NCBI RefSeq assembly: GCF_001874525.1
Contig: NZ_LKAQ01000005.1
Span: 1-64,000 of the forward strand
Source: Pseudodesulfovibrio hydrargyri
Lineage (GTDB): Bacteria; Desulfobacterota; Desulfovibrionia; Desulfovibrionales; Desulfovibrionaceae
Direction: 5' to 3'
DNA length: 64,000 bases
Made by a program: the position numbers and the translations under genes. This document shows positions 8,348-16,563 of this stretch, in pieces. Within the stretch, counting starts at the first letter, position 1, and each line of letters begins with the position of its first letter. The notes beneath the pieces were generated by a model, which saw nothing but the letters and a program-made list of their open reading frames with translations, was not told the DNA's origin and did no database searches.

Positions 8348-8746
8348 TTACTTTTTCTTTGCCGTCGTGCGCTTGGTCCAGAGTTGCATCTCTTTCATCT
8401 TCTTGCGGCGCTCCCGCTGCAGGGATTTGCACACCAGGGGTAGCTTTTTCTTGTACCCGTACTGCTCCCGGTATTCTTCCGGGGTCATGCCGTGGGTGGC
8501 CAGATGCTTCTTGGTCAGCACTTTGAAAGACTTGCCGCAGGCACAGCAGAGAATGGATTTCTCCCGGATGGCCTTCTGGGGATCGACGGCTACGGGGGCA
8601 CCGCTTTCTACCACGTCCCCTTCGGCAATGGCTTTGATGCCGGCGGCCAATTTCTGCACCATGGAGGTTATCTCTTCCTCGGTCATGGTCCGGACGCTTG
8701 CCTGCGCCTTCACTATCTCCAATGCCTCTTGCAAGTAATCTTCCAT
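8348..8746 (-). CDS. MucR/Ros-family zinc-finger transcriptional regulator
   Basis: 132 residues. An acidic helical N-terminus is followed by a Ros-type zinc finger: CCACGKSFKVLTKKHLATH provides CxxC plus two His, then the family signature GMTPEEYREQYG and a basic tail rich in Lys and Arg. MucR proteins bind AT-rich DNA in a nucleoid-protein-like way and control envelope, motility and cell-cycle genes in alphaproteobacteria; deltaproteobacterial members are little studied. The ATG at 8746 has acaaggagacc upstream; the frame extends 21 codons further without a better site. The upstream sequence carries repeated gcaattgc/tgcaatgc elements that might be self-binding sites. Confidence 0.85.
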   Translation of the reverse strand: MEDYLQEALEIVKAQASVRTMTEEEITSMVQKLAAGIKAIAEGDVVESGAPVAVDPQKAIREKSILCCACGKSFKVLTKKHLATHGMTPEEYREQYGYKKKLPLVCKSLQRERRKKMKEMQLWTKRTTAKKK

Positions 8747-8962
8747 AGGGGTCTCCTTGTTACTCGGACTTTTCGCGATGCAATGCCGAAGCAATTGCAT
8801 CGGGTCCAATGTTGCAATGCTAAAGTGTTACCGCAGCTAAAGCGTATTCAACATACGGCGTCGTGTGTCAAGAAATTTAGACATTGTTGATAAAAAGAAT
8901 AACGCGACCCGGCAATTAAGGCGTTGGCAGGGGAAAGACCGGTACTCAAATATGCCTTGGCC

Positions 8963-8991
8963 TTGATTCCTTTTGCAGGGTGAAGTATATG
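8963..8991 (+). promoter_or_regulatory. Sigma-70-type promoter for the 9089 gene
   Basis: TTGATT at 8963-8968 and TATATG at 8986-8991 with a 17-base spacer, about 100 bases before the start codon. Confidence 0.5.
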
Positions 8992-9088
8992 CTGAATCGG
9001 TGAGGCGGTGGTATCGAGCAAAGCACAATCAATGGAGAGTGAAATGGGTTCTGACGGAAATAAAATCCATAAATTGGAGGCGGTTCAC

Positions 9089-9496
9089 ATGGATAAAGAG
9101 ACCAATGCCGAGTCCGGGCAGCAGGCCGCGTCCACGGCGGCCGCAAGTGCCACCAGCCGGGACATGAGCAAGGTCGCGGTCATCGTCTCCCTGCTCGTGG
9201 TCGTGTTGCTGGTCATTTTCTTTTTCGGCATGAACAGGAACATCGCCGGGCTCACCGAAGAGGTGAAGAGCCTGGGCGCCCTGCGCCAGGACGTTTCCCA
9301 GCTCGACGACCGCATGGTCAAGATGGAGGAGGGCCTTCCGCTCCAGATGAAGCGGTTGCTCGCCCTGGACATGGTCAACGAGATGGCCATGAAGTCCGCC
9401 TACCTCGGCAATACCCTTGAGGACCAGGCTCTGCGCGACAAGATGCAGGGCATCCTTGAGTCCCTCAAGGATGTTCGCGGCGAATTGGAAAAGTAG
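9089..9496 (+). CDS. Small single-pass membrane protein with a coiled-coil tail
   Basis: 135 residues, not recognised. A polar N-terminus rich in Ala, Thr and Ser (about 1-28) precedes one hydrophobic helix, VAVIVSLLVVVLLVIFFFGM, and then a heptad-like charged region (EEVKSLGALRQDVSQLDDRMVKMEE) that looks like a coiled coil. The second half is helical and Met-rich. The ATG at 9089 has ttggagg upstream, better than the earlier ATG at 9008. It stands alone between a promoter and a terminator. The topology resembles small membrane scaffold or signalling adaptors, but no function can be assigned. Confidence 0.75.
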   Translation: MDKETNAESGQQAASTAAASATSRDMSKVAVIVSLLVVVLLVIFFFGMNRNIAGLTEEVKSLGALRQDVSQLDDRMVKMEEGLPLQMKRLLALDMVNEMAMKSAYLGNTLEDQALRDKMQGILESLKDVRGELEK

Positions 9497-9522
9497 CGTT
9501 CAGCCACTGAATTCAATCCGGC

Positions 9523-9558
9523 AAAGGTGTGGCGCTTTGTGCGCCGCACCTTTTTTTG
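9523..9558 (+). terminator. Rho-independent terminator
   Basis: Hairpin aaaggtgtggcgc / gcgccgcacc with a five-base loop followed by seven T. Confidence 0.88.
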
Positions 9559-9569
9559 TGCTGTATGAA

Positions 9570-9656
9570 TTGATCAGTGTTGTTCGATGTTGTTCAAAAA
9601 TAGGTTGACAGGGCGCTGTTTGGCCACTAATGTTCAATTAAATGATTAATGATCAA
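9570..9656. promoter_or_regulatory. Promoter with repeated TGTTCAA/TGATCAA elements
   Basis: A consensus -35 TTGACA lies at 9605-9610 with a possible -10 (TAATGT) at 9628-9633. Around it are TTGATCA (9570), TGTTCGA (9581), TGTTCAA (9591 and 9631) and TGATCAA (9650). These flank and overlap the promoter, the arrangement expected of a negatively autoregulated gene. The same motifs continue inside the coding sequence. Confidence 0.5.
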
Positions 9657-9670
9657 CAAAGGTGGATGGG

Positions 9671-10558
9671 GTGAACAGAAAATTTATCAGTTTACGCGAA
9701 GTAGGGAGGCGGCTGGATATCCCGCCTTCCACTATTGTGTATTACAAGGATAAATTTGAAAGATTCATCCCCTCCGAGGGCGGCGCCGGACGCCGGACGC
9801 GGTATCCGGTTGAGGTCTTGGAAATCTTCAGGAGGATTCGGAAAATGTTCAACGACAATTGGTCAACTGAACAAATTGAACAGGAATTAGCATTGAAATT
9901 TGGCATGTTAATGAATGATCAACAGCATGATCAGTCATTTGAACAGCAGAATTCGTTCAGTTCCGTGCAGGACTTGGCCGGGGTGCTTTCGCGGATGTCC
10001 GACGTGCTGGACAATCAGTCCCTGTTTCGCAGTGAGATCCGTTCTCTGCGGGACGAGGTGGCCGCGCTGCGCGCCGAGCGCGAGGCCGAGTCGGCCAGGC
10101 AGGGGGAGGCCGTCCGCGCGCTGCGCGACGAGGTCGCCTCGCTCAAGCGCAGGCTGTCGGCCGGGCAGACCGGCGGCTCCGGCATCGACTTCCCGCCCGC
10201 CGAGTTCCTGGCCAGCCCGCTGGTCATCGCATCCGGGGGCGAGTTCCTCGGCGTACAGGGCAAGGGGAAACATTTCTCCCTCAAGGACTTCGTCCAGCTC
10301 ATCGAACGCAAGGAGTCGGCCGCCGTGGCGGTGGAGACCTCCTGGAAGCGGCAGGACGGCCACTGGGTGCTTGTGGTACGCACCGAAGACTGCGACGGCG
10401 GCCGCGAACAGAACATCGTCCTGGTGGCCAAGAAGACGGTCACGCCCAGCCGAAACACGGTCACGGAGATCATCCGGCTCAACATCGACGGCAACGACGC
10501 CCCCGACGCGCTCCTGCTCACTTTGTTCCGCCAATTGAAGACTGTTTTCAACGGGTAA
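9671..10558 (+). CDS. MerR-like DNA-binding protein with coiled coil and unknown C-terminal domain
   Basis: About 295 residues. The N-terminus has a MerR-type winged helix-turn-helix (ISLREVGRRLDIPPSTIVYYK, then a basic RRTRYPVEVLEIFRRI). A Gln-rich linker follows, then a coiled coil with repeated LRDEVAALRAE/LRDEVASLKRR units (about 120-165), then a globular C-terminus (about 175-295) with alternating strands that I do not recognise. The start is probably GTG at 9671, with aaaggtgg upstream; GTG at 9662 is possible. The first third of the gene is AT-rich and full of TGATCAA/TTGAACA motifs, unlike the GC-rich remainder. Probably a self-regulating transcription factor; targets unknown. Confidence 0.75.
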   Translation: MNRKFISLREVGRRLDIPPSTIVYYKDKFERFIPSEGGAGRRTRYPVEVLEIFRRIRKMFNDNWSTEQIEQELALKFGMLMNDQQHDQSFEQQNSFSSVQDLAGVLSRMSDVLDNQSLFRSEIRSLRDEVAALRAEREAESARQGEAVRALRDEVASLKRRLSAGQTGGSGIDFPPAEFLASPLVIASGGEFLGVQGKGKHFSLKDFVQLIERKESAAVAVETSWKRQDGHWVLVVRTEDCDGGREQNIVLVAKKTVTPSRNTVTEIIRLNIDGNDAPDALLLTLFRQLKTVFNG

Positions 10559-10595
10559 CGGCCGTAATTGTTTTAACCTTCTTCTAGAAAAACTC

Positions 10596-10624
10596 TTGAT
10601 TGATTCGGCCGTTTCCTTTATATA
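10596..10624 (+). promoter_or_regulatory. Sigma-70-type promoter for the 10684 gene
   Basis: TTGATT at 10596-10601 and TATATA at 10619-10624, separated by exactly 17 bases, about 60 bases before the start. Confidence 0.6.
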
Positions 10625-10683
10625 GCTACTGCCAAATATACTATCAGGTACCAAGTTTTGCCGGTTCATTTGGAGGAGACGGT

Positions 10684-11112
10684 ATGCCCCAGGTCGCTGC
10701 GAGAATTACCCATGATCAGGAAAAGTGGCTCAAGGATTATTTCAAGACCAAGAGCGCCGGAGCCGAGTTTATCCTGCCTTGGGCCGTTGATGTCTTTTTC
10801 AAATCCATCCGCAACGTGTCGAGTGATTTTTCCGTTGCCGAACTCAAGACCATCCTCGAATCCCACAAGGAAGTGAAGCTGCTGCCCAACCAGTCCAAGC
10901 AGGCGTACCTGCTGCTTCGGGTGGAGGAGGCGTGCGACGAGCACAGCGTGCACATCCAGCATGGCGCGAGCAAGAGCAACCTCGAGGTGAAGCTGCGCCG
11001 CCTGACCGACCTGCAGGCCACCGCCCTGATGATCTGGGCCACGGCCTACTGGGTCAGCAAGGCCTGGAACGGCGTGTCCGTGGAAGACTACGTCAAGCTG
11101 TCCTGCGGTTGA
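10684..11112 (+). CDS. Small conserved-looking protein of unknown function
   Basis: 142 residues, not recognised. The N-terminal PQVAARITHDQEKWLKDYF resembles the strand-helix start of ribbon-helix-helix proteins, but the rest (IRNVSSDFSVAELKTILESH and the Trp-rich TALMIWATAYWVSKAW) does not support a firm assignment. The ATG at 10684 follows tttggaggagac. It has its own promoter and a terminator directly after the stop, so it is a single-gene unit. Codon use is normal for the window. Confidence 0.75.
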   Translation: MPQVAARITHDQEKWLKDYFKTKSAGAEFILPWAVDVFFKSIRNVSSDFSVAELKTILESHKEVKLLPNQSKQAYLLLRVEEACDEHSVHIQHGASKSNLEVKLRRLTDLQATALMIWATAYWVSKAWNGVSVEDYVKLSCG

Positions 11113-11114
11113 TC

Positions 11115-11142
11115 GGCGGCCCTGCGGCCGTCCCCATTTTTT
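11115..11142 (+). terminator. Rho-independent terminator
   Basis: ggcggcc / ggccgtcc hairpin with a four-base loop and one bulge, then a T6 tract. A second smaller hairpin with a T7 tract follows at 11166-11195. Confidence 0.75.
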
Positions 11143-11224
11143 ACTGCGATTGTCGGATGCTGGTGTCGCCATCTTCCGGCGATCGTTGTTTTTTTGCCGG
11201 TGAGCGTTTTCTTGGAGAAGAACA

Positions 11225-12604
11225 ATGGATAGACTTCCCTGCGTCCTGACAATCGCCGGGTCCGACTCCGGCGGCGGGGCGGGCATCCAGGCCGATCTCA
11301 AGACCATCACCATGCTCGGCGGATACGGGGCCAGCGTGATCACTGCCCTGACCGCCCAGAACACCGCCGCCGTGACCGGCATCCACGCCCCGTCGGCCAA
11401 GTTCGTGGCCCTGCAGCTCAAGACCGTGCTCGACGACATCAAGGTCGACGCGGCCAAAACCGGCATGCTTTTTTCCGCCCCGATCATCGAGGCCCTGGCC
11501 GCGCTGCTGGAGAAAAAGACTTTCCCCCTGGTGGTCGACCCGGTTTGCGTGGCCACTTCCGGCGGCAAGCTGCTGCAGGACGACGCGGTGGAGGCCATGG
11601 TGGACCGGATGTTTCCCCTGGCCGACCTGCTGACCCCGAACCTGCCCGAGGCCGAGCTGTTCACCGGCATGAGGATCGAGAGCCGGGAGGACGTCTTTCT
11701 GGCCGGGAAGTTGCTTCTCAAAATGGGCCCCAAGGCAGTGCTCATCAAGGGCGGGCACGCCGATTCCCTGGCCGTGACCGACTGGTACATGACGCCCGGC
11801 GCGGACCCGATTCCGTTCATGCAGCGGCGGGTCGACACGGATTGCACCCATGGCACCGGCTGCACCCTGTCCTCGGCCATCGCCACCGGGCTGGCCCGGG
11901 GGCTCGACATGGGCGCGGCCATCCTGCGCGGCCAGGAGTACCTGAACCTGGCCCTGCGCTCCGGATACCGGCTTGGGGAGGGGGGCGGCCCGGTCAACCA
12001 CCTCGCGCCATGGACCAAGGAGCGGGCCAGGGGGGACGTGTTGACCTCGGTGGACGATTTCGGCAGGCGGCTGGCCGCCAGGCCCGGGCTCAGGGACATG
12101 CTGCCGCGCGGCCGGGCCAACGTGGCCGTGGCCGTGCCCTTTGCCGATTCCCTTCGGGACGTGGCCGGGTTCTCCGGCGGATTCATCACCTCGGCCCGGG
12201 GCATGGTCGACGTGGTCGGCTATCCCGAGTTCGGTGCGTCGGCGCGCGCGGCCTCCCTGTTGCTGTCCGCCCGGCGGGTCCGGCCGGAACTGCAGTGCGC
12301 CATGACCCTGGCCGGAGGCGAGCCCGTGCTCGGGGCGCTCAAGGCCTTGAATATGGAAATGGCCTGGATGGATTGGGAAGGGCGGCCGGATTACGTCACC
12401 GGCGAGGACGGCCGGTTCGAGGAGTGGGGCGGCCTGGAGGCACTCAAGGATCATGCGGCCCCGGAAACGGTCCGCGCCCTGGGCGACCCGGGCGGCCTGG
12501 GCCGGGAGCCGACCGTGTACGTGCTGGCCCCGGACATGGGGGAGTTGGTCGCCGTTTTGCGCGAGATCGCCGACGAATTGGCGGAAAACCCCGACGAAGT
12601 GTAG
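11225..12604 (+). CDS. thiDN: Bifunctional HMP/HMP-P kinase and ThiN-type thiamine-phosphate synthase
   Basis: 459 residues, a fusion. Residues 1-265 are ThiD, which phosphorylates hydroxymethylpyrimidine twice: TIAGSDSGGGAGIQADLK at the substrate site, VVDPVCVATSG, and the THGTGCTLSSA anion hole. Residues about 285-459 match ThiN, the alternative thiamine-phosphate synthase that joins pyrimidine and thiazole units in place of ThiE. The fusion is common in archaea and some anaerobes. No TPP riboswitch could be recognised in the 110 bases upstream. The ATG at 11225 follows cttggagaagaac. Confidence 0.88.
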   Translation: MDRLPCVLTIAGSDSGGGAGIQADLKTITMLGGYGASVITALTAQNTAAVTGIHAPSAKFVALQLKTVLDDIKVDAAKTGMLFSAPIIEALAALLEKKTFPLVVDPVCVATSGGKLLQDDAVEAMVDRMFPLADLLTPNLPEAELFTGMRIESREDVFLAGKLLLKMGPKAVLIKGGHADSLAVTDWYMTPGADPIPFMQRRVDTDCTHGTGCTLSSAIATGLARGLDMGAAILRGQEYLNLALRSGYRLGEGGGPVNHLAPWTKERARGDVLTSVDDFGRRLAARPGLRDMLPRGRANVAVAVPFADSLRDVAGFSGGFITSARGMVDVVGYPEFGASARAASLLLSARRVRPELQCAMTLAGGEPVLGALKALNMEMAWMDWEGRPDYVTGEDGRFEEWGGLEALKDHAAPETVRALGDPGGLGREPTVYVLAPDMGELVAVLREIADELAENPDEV

Positions 12605-12633
12605 ATTTCCGCCCTTGCGGGGCCTCCTACAGG

Positions 12634-12662
12634 TTGACATATGCGCGAGAGCTTGCTTAAAC
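12634..12662 (+). promoter_or_regulatory. Promoter for tRNA-Leu
   Basis: Perfect -35 TTGACA at 12634-12639 and a TTAAAC -10 candidate at 12657-12662 (17-base spacer), ending 15 bases before the tRNA. Confidence 0.55.
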
Positions 12663-12676
12663 ATCACGTTCTTTTT

Positions 12677-12761
12677 GCGGGCGTGGCGGAATTGGTAAAC
12701 GCGCCAGATTTAGGATCTGGTACCTCACGGTTTGGGGGTTCGAGTCCCTCCGCCCGCACCA
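12677..12761 (+). tRNA. tRNA-Leu (anticodon UAG)
   Basis: Acceptor arms GCGGGCG (12677-12683) and CGCCCGC (12751-12757) pair perfectly, followed by A and an encoded CCA. The anticodon stem CCAGA/TCTGG encloses the loop TTTAGGA with anticodon TAG at 12711-12713. A variable arm (tacctcacggttt) and the T loop GTTCGAGTC are present. It lies 51 bases ahead of tig. Confidence 0.96.
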
Positions 12762-12812
12762 CAAAATGCCATATTTACGCGCCTGCCCAGGCGTTCGAGG
12801 AGGATACGTCTC

Positions 12813-14315
12813 ATGGAATACAATGTTGAAGAACTCTCCCCGGTGACACGCAAGATCACCGTTGAGGTCCCCGCAGAAGAGGTCAACGCAGCTCTCTCCG
12901 CCACCATCGCCCTGTACCGCATGCAGGCCGACGTCAAGGGCTTCCGCAAGGGCAAGGTGCCGTCTTCGATCATCGAGTCCAAGTTCCACAAGCAGGTCTA
13001 CGGCGAAGCGACCACCGATCTGATCAACTATCAGATCAACGAAATCATGAGCGGCCTGTCCATGCAGCCCATGTCCCGCATCGACGTCGATGCCGAGGAA
13101 CTGGTCCGCGACGAGGACTTCAAGTACGCCATCGAGTTCGAGGTGGCGCCCAAGCTCGATCTGCCCCAGTACAAGGGACTGAAGATCGAGGAAGTGGACG
13201 TGGTCGTGTCCGACGAGGAGATCGCCGAGGTCGAGGGACGCATCCTCGAGAACAACGCCGAGGTCAAGGTCATCGAGGACGTTCGTCCGCCCAAGGACGG
13301 CGAGGTCGCCTCCGTGAGCTTCGGCGCCTACCGCGACGGCCAGATCGTCGAGGGCATCCAGGCCGAGAACTTCGACCTGGTCCTGGGCCAGAACCAGGCC
13401 CTGCCCGAGTTCGAGGACATGATCAAGACCCTGTCCGCCGGCGAGTCCGGCGAGACCGACATCACCTTCCCGGCCGACTTCATCAACGAGAATCTGGCCG
13501 GCCAGACCGTGACCATGAAGGCCAAGCTGCACGCGGTCAAGGAGCGCATCAAGCCCGAGATGACCGACGCCGTGGCCCAGAAGGCCGGGTTCAAGGACGT
13601 CGAGACCATGCGCACCGGCATCCGCGAGTCCTACGCCTCCCAGCGCAAGCAGATGAACAAGTCCGCGGCCCAGAACGAGCTGCTGAACAATATCATCGGC
13701 GGCATCGAGGAATTTCCGCTGCCCCCGGCCATGGTCGAGGATCGCATCGACCGCCTGCTCAAGGACCTGGAATATCGCCTGGACCGTCAGGGCAAGGGCT
13801 TCCAGTCCCTGGGCAAGACCCCGGAGGAGCTGCGCGAGGGCTTCCGCCCCGAGGCCGAGGCCTCGGTCAAGTCCGAGATCTTCCTGCTGGCCGTGGCCGC
13901 CGAGGAAGGGCTGGAAATCTCCCCCGAGGAGATCGAGGCCACCCTGTCCCAACTGGCCATGCAGTCCCGCCAGCCCCTGCACGAACTGAAAAAGTACTAT
14001 GAGGACAACAACCTCATCGTGCCCCTGAAGGACCGCCTGCTGTGCGACAAGGCGTCCGAGATGATCTACGACGCGGCCGAGGTCAAGCTGATCGCGTCGC
14101 CCACCGACGGCGGGGCCGCCAAGAAGGCTCCGGTCGAGAAGGCTGACAGCGCCGGGAAGGGCGAGGCCAAGTCCGGAGGCGTCCAGTTCCAGGACAAGGC
14201 CGAGGCCGTCGAATGGGCCGTGGCCAACCTGGGCCTCAAGGAGTCCACGGCCAAGGGCTATTCCCTGGCCAAGCTCCAGGAGCGCGCCGACAAGTTCGAG
14301 GCCGAACAGGCCTAG
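12813..14315 (+). CDS. tig: Trigger factor, ribosome-associated chaperone
   Basis: 500 residues. The N-terminal ribosome-docking domain carries the signature GFRKGKVP at about 43-50; a PPIase (FKBP-like) domain sits around 150-240 and the helical chaperone arms follow. It binds nascent chains at the ribosome exit tunnel. It is longer than the usual 430 or so residues: the last 70 form a low-complexity Ala/Lys/Gly linker and then a helical motif (QFQDKAEAVEWAVANLGL) not seen in standard trigger factors. The ATG at 12813 has cgaggagg upstream. It is followed by clpP, clpX and lon, a classic arrangement. Confidence 0.95.
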   Translation: MEYNVEELSPVTRKITVEVPAEEVNAALSATIALYRMQADVKGFRKGKVPSSIIESKFHKQVYGEATTDLINYQINEIMSGLSMQPMSRIDVDAEELVRDEDFKYAIEFEVAPKLDLPQYKGLKIEEVDVVVSDEEIAEVEGRILENNAEVKVIEDVRPPKDGEVASVSFGAYRDGQIVEGIQAENFDLVLGQNQALPEFEDMIKTLSAGESGETDITFPADFINENLAGQTVTMKAKLHAVKERIKPEMTDAVAQKAGFKDVETMRTGIRESYASQRKQMNKSAAQNELLNNIIGGIEEFPLPPAMVEDRIDRLLKDLEYRLDRQGKGFQSLGKTPEELREGFRPEAEASVKSEIFLLAVAAEEGLEISPEEIEATLSQLAMQSRQPLHELKKYYEDNNLIVPLKDRLLCDKASEMIYDAAEVKLIASPTDGGAAKKAPVEKADSAGKGEAKSGGVQFQDKAEAVEWAVANLGLKESTAKGYSLAKLQERADKFEAEQA

Positions 14316-14338
14316 CTCTCAGCATCGTTTCGAGACAG

Positions 14339-14374
14339 ACGGCGGTCCGGGAGCTTCCGGGCCGCCGTTTTTTT
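14339..14374 (+). terminator. Rho-independent terminator after tig
   Basis: acggcggtccgg / ccgggccgccgt stem with a 6-base loop followed by seven T. It separates tig from clpPX. Confidence 0.88.
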
Positions 14375-14383
14375 GCCGCCGCC

Positions 14384-14412
14384 CTTGACCTTGCCTCCCG
14401 GATGCCTATTTG
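14384..14412 (+). promoter_or_regulatory. Candidate clpP promoter, possibly heat-shock type
   Basis: TTGACC at 14385-14390 and TATTTG at 14407-14412 (16-base spacer). Read as CTTGACC-N14-CCTATTT it also partly resembles a sigma-32 promoter, which would fit clpP regulation. Weak evidence. Confidence 0.35.
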
Positions 14413-14584
14413 GTTCCGGAAGCGGGAGAAGTTTCCCCTTGTCCTCATAGGGGAAATATCTCATACTGAATGACGTAAAACTGAGTGGATACGGGTGCTG
14501 TTCGCCCGATCAAGGGTGCGTGGGGGCTAACGTTTTCCCTCCGGACATCCGATAACCCGCCCAAGAGCCTTCAAGGAGACATAC

Positions 14585-15193
14585 ATGGTCGCCATTCCGA
14601 TGGTCATCGAAACTACCGGTCGTACGGAGCGCGCGTACGACATCTATTCCCGGCTTCTTAAAGACCGGATCATCCTGCTCGGCACCGCCATCGACGATCA
14701 CGTGGCCAGCCTGATATGCGCCCAGCTCCTGTTCCTGGAGTCCGAGGACCCGGAAAAGGAAATCTACATGTACATCAACTCGCCGGGCGGCGTGGTCACC
14801 GCGGGCATGGCCATCTACGACACCATGCAGTACATCTCCGCGCCCGTGGCGACCCTGTGCATGGGCCAGGCGGCCAGCATGGCCTCCCTGCTGCTCTGCG
14901 CCGGCGAGAAGGGCATGCGCTACGCCCTGCCGCACAGCCGTATCCTGATCCACCAGCCGCTGGGCGGCGCGCAGGGCCAGGCTTCGGACATCTCCATCCA
15001 TGCCAAGGAAATCCTGCGCATGAAGGACGAGCTCAACGGGATCATGTCCCACCACACGGGCCAGTCCATAGACAAGATCACCGCGGATACCGACCGCGAC
15101 TATTTCATGTCGTCCGAGGAAGCCCTCGAGTACGGACTCATCGACAAGGTCATGAAGTCGAGGGCGGACGTGGACGAAAGCATCAAGGGTTAA
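14585..15193 (+). CDS. clpP: ClpP, proteolytic subunit of the Clp protease
   Basis: 202 residues, full length for ClpP. The serine protease triad is Ser98 (MGQAASMA), His123 (RILIHQP) and Asp172 (TDRDYF). It forms the tetradecameric degradation chamber fed by ClpX (next gene) or ClpA (encoded at 43854). The ATG at 14585 follows caaggagacatac. The stop lies 5 bases before clpX. Confidence 0.97.
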   Translation: MVAIPMVIETTGRTERAYDIYSRLLKDRIILLGTAIDDHVASLICAQLLFLESEDPEKEIYMYINSPGGVVTAGMAIYDTMQYISAPVATLCMGQAASMASLLLCAGEKGMRYALPHSRILIHQPLGGAQGQASDISIHAKEILRMKDELNGIMSHHTGQSIDKITADTDRDYFMSSEEALEYGLIDKVMKSRADVDESIKG

Positions 15194-15198
15194 TCGCC

Positions 15199-16455
15199 AT
15201 GACGATCGACAAGAAGAACAATTCCTCCGACCTGTGCTGCTCGTTCTGCAGCAAGACCCAGGCGGAAGTGCAGCGGCTCATAGCCGGGCCGGACGTATAC
15301 ATCTGCGATGAATGCGTTGCCCTGTGCAACGACATCATGGCCCAGGAGACCATCAGCGAGGAATTCGAGGATGGTCGCCTGCTCCCTCCGCAGGAGATCA
15401 AGGAGCTGCTGGACCAGTACGTCATCGGCCAGGAACAGGCCAAGAAAATTCTGTCCGTGGCCGTGCACAACCACTACAAGCGCGTCTTCTACGCCGCCGC
15501 CAACGCGGGCGCTGACGACGTCGAGATCGACAAGTCCAACATCCTGCTCATCGGCCCCACCGGCTCGGGCAAGACCCTTCTGGCCCAGACCCTGGCCCGG
15601 GTGCTCAAGGTGCCGTTCGCCATCGCGGACGCCACCACCCTGACCGAGGCGGGCTACGTGGGCGAGGACGTCGAGAACATCCTGGTGCAGCTGCTCCAGA
15701 ACGCGGACTACGACATCGACGCGGCCTCGCGCGGGATCATCTACATCGACGAGATCGACAAGGTGGCCCGCAAGGGCGATTCGCCGTCCATCACCCGCGA
15801 CGTGTCCGGCGAGGGCGTGCAGCAGGCCCTGCTCAAGATCATCGAGGGCACCGAGGCCAACATCCCGCCCAAGGGTGGCCGCAAGCACCCCCAGCAGGAG
15901 TTCATCCGCATGGACACCTCGAACATCCTGTTCATCCTGGGCGGCGCCTTCATCGGCCTGGACAAGATCGTGCAGCAGCGCAAGCAGGGCTCCGGCATGG
16001 GTTTCGGCGCCAAGGTCGAGGCCAAGAAGGAAATGGACCTGGGCGAGCTGTTCGCCCTGTCCGAGCCCATGGACCTGATCAAGTTCGGCCTGATCCCCGA
16101 GTTCGTCGGCCGCATCCCGGTGCAGACCGCCCTGGAGGAGCTGACCGAGGACGATCTGGTGCGCATCCTGACCGAGCCCAAGAACGCGCTCATCAAGCAG
16201 TACCGCAAGCTCTTCGAGCTGGACAAGGTGGAGCTGACCTTCACCGAGAACGCGCTGCGGGCCATCGCCAAGAAGGCCATCGAGCGCAAGACCGGCGCGC
16301 GCGGCCTGCGCAACGTGCTGGAAACCACCATGCTCGAGATCATGTACAAGCTTCCGGCCATGCCCGACGTGCGCGAATGCGTGATCAATTCGGCCGTGGT
16401 CGAGAAGGACATGGATCCGCTCCTGATGTATCACCAGGAAGTAAAGTCCGCGTAG
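15199..16455 (+). CDS. clpX: ClpX, AAA+ unfoldase of the Clp protease
   Basis: 418 residues. The N-terminal zinc-binding domain uses Cys14, Cys17, Cys36 and Cys39. The AAA+ core has Walker A GPTGSGKT and Walker [10 protein letters not shown], then the IGF-type loop region that docks on ClpP and the sensor arginine in TGARGLR. It unfolds tagged substrates such as ssrA-tagged proteins. The ATG at 15199 is right after clpP, so the two are translated together. Confidence 0.97.
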   Translation: MTIDKKNNSSDLCCSFCSKTQAEVQRLIAGPDVYICDECVALCNDIMAQETISEEFEDGRLLPPQEIKELLDQYVIGQEQAKKILSVAVHNHYKRVFYAAANAGADDVEIDKSNILLIGPTGSGKTLLAQTLARVLKVPFAIADATTLTEAGYVGEDVENILVQLLQNADYDIDAASRGIIYIDEIDKVARKGDSPSITRDVSGEGVQQALLKIIEGTEANIPPKGGRKHPQQEFIRMDTSNILFILGGAFIGLDKIVQQRKQGSGMGFGAKVEAKKEMDLGELFALSEPMDLIKFGLIPEFVGRIPVQTALEELTEDDLVRILTEPKNALIKQYRKLFELDKVELTFTENALRAIAKKAIERKTGARGLRNVLETTMLEIMYKLPAMPDVRECVINSAVVEKDMDPLLMYHQEVKSA

Positions 16456-16467
16456 GGAAGCTTCTCA

Positions 16468-16496
16468 TTGACATTCCGCCCGCGGGCCTTACTTGT
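16468..16496 (+). promoter_or_regulatory. Candidate lon promoter
   Basis: Perfect TTGACA at 16468-16473 with a weak TACTTG at 16490-16495. It lies in the 108-base gap between clpX and lon and could give lon separate control. Confidence 0.35.
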
Positions 16497-16563
16497 TGTG
16501 CATCGGCGGTGTCCATTCCCCCCAGCGCGGGGGACCGCCATATTTTAACCCACGGAGGAATCA

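Noticed and set aside
10559..10683. Terminator after the MerR-like gene
   Set aside because: No stable hairpin followed by T; the AT-rich sequence is better explained as the promoter of the next gene.
11113..11224. TPP riboswitch before thiDN
   Set aside because: No CUGAGA or ACCUG-type conserved segments; only terminator hairpins are visible.
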